This document shows, piece after piece, positions 63,424 to 64,000 of a stretch of 64,000 bases of DNA. The notes beneath the pieces are model-generated. The model was not told the origin of the DNA and did no database searches. It saw only the letters and a list, made by a program, of their open reading frames with translations. Position 1 is the stretch's first letter, and each line of letters opens with the position of its first letter. The stretch is from Paracentrotus lividus (Eukaryota; Echinodermata; Echinoidea; Camarodonta; Echinidae): assembly GCA_940671915.1 (NCBI GenBank), contig CALNVZ010003429.1, positions 27,146,588 through 27,210,587 of the forward strand. The letters run 5' to 3'. Position numbers and translations under genes: made by a program.

Positions 63424-64000
63424 CTGCCAAAAATCGACAGAAGAAATACATTATTTAAAAAAAATATATAAACGCGCATTATAATTCTGCACTATTATAC
63501 CCCCCCCCCTCCGTCTACGAAGATGTCATTTAATTTTAATTAGGTCAAGACAATTGTCACGATATCATTTGAAAAAAAACAAAAAAAAACAAAAGCATTT
63601 CACAAGATTTCATAAATCTTCGCTCTTTTGTTAAAATATGTTGTTTGCTTATGGCACATGCTAAACCAGCCTGAAATTCAGTTCATAGGCGATCACATTT
63701 ACGATTAGAAAAAAAAAATCGGTTCATAATCTTCCAAATAAATGTGATTGTGTGTCGTATTATAAAATAAAACAAACAAACAAACAAACAACAAATCTAT
63801 TTAAAAAAAAAAAAAAAAAAAAAAAAACCTCTTACATGCATTCTAAAATTGTTAAATCCAGTCCTGGAGGCGTGAAGCTCTATTAGAGTCAAAATATAGC
63901 AACCTTCATGTATATTTAAGTCTTGTGCGTTGAAAATAGTTAGCAAATTTACTATTGAATATTAATATCAACAATGATCAAATAGATTAGACAGATTAGA
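63424..64000. other. unassigned right edge
   Basis: AT-rich with a C run (63,500-63,508), an (AAAC)n tract (about 63,769-63,790) and a poly-A run (63,802-63,827). If the upstream gene continues, its next exon is beyond the window. Confidence 0.4.

Overview
The window is nuclear DNA from a metazoan, most likely an echinoderm and probably sea urchin-like. Its few genes are split by GT-AG introns, it encodes a barrier-to-autointegration factor (BAF), and it is packed with short transposons, simple-sequence tracts and poly-G/poly-C runs. There are two assembly gaps, at 25,508-26,019 and 37,339-37,363. The organism call rests on overall character (dispersed GCGCGAAGCGCG satellites, AGGCCTAG-rich stretches, phase-1 EGF and somatomedin-B exons) and is inference.

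Two gene loci are supported. (1) BANF1/BAF, plus strand, coding exons at 47,649-47,777 and 48,401-48,547, 91 residues, intact. (2) A multi-exon gene on the minus strand between about 63.4 and 57.2 kb. Its exons are all compatible with phase-1 boundaries: an unrecognised two-cysteine exon, an EGF-like exon, five related Ser/Thr-rich mucin-like exons, and two somatomedin-B (SMB) exons. It predicts a secreted or surface glycoprotein that I do not recognise as a named gene; its 5' part probably lies beyond the right edge. A weaker third locus, minus strand at 23.7-22.1 kb, holds frameshifted exons with a von Willebrand A-like (apolipophorin-like) look, carried inside a transposon.

Most of the rest is mobile or repetitive. 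1-12.5 kb: a Harbinger-like MITE, two adjacent Harbinger-like elements (one interrupted by a TA-flanked fold-back element), two inverted copies of a 15-bp minisatellite, and a roughly 200-bp satellite interrupted by a TTAA-flanked palindrome. 13-42.7 kb: a large inverted repeat. Its left arm (about 12,975-16,030) is continuous. Its right arm is broken into 18,228-19,208, 29,182-29,698 and 41,056-42,740 by two insertions, a 9,973-bp TA-flanked element and an 11.4-kb insert with an 8-bp flanking duplication. The left arm preserves the empty site of both. 42.8-47.2 kb: satellites built on CTCGCGCTTCGCGCTCG. 48.7-57.2 kb: a LINE fragment and several fold-back MITEs. 57.2-64 kb: the EGF/mucin/SMB gene, with MITEs in introns and one just beyond its last exon.

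The stretch 37,364-40,820 is a noisy near-copy of 33,596-37,338 across a 25-N gap and is probably an assembly artefact. No bacterial operon, CRISPR array, rRNA or convincing tRNA was seen.
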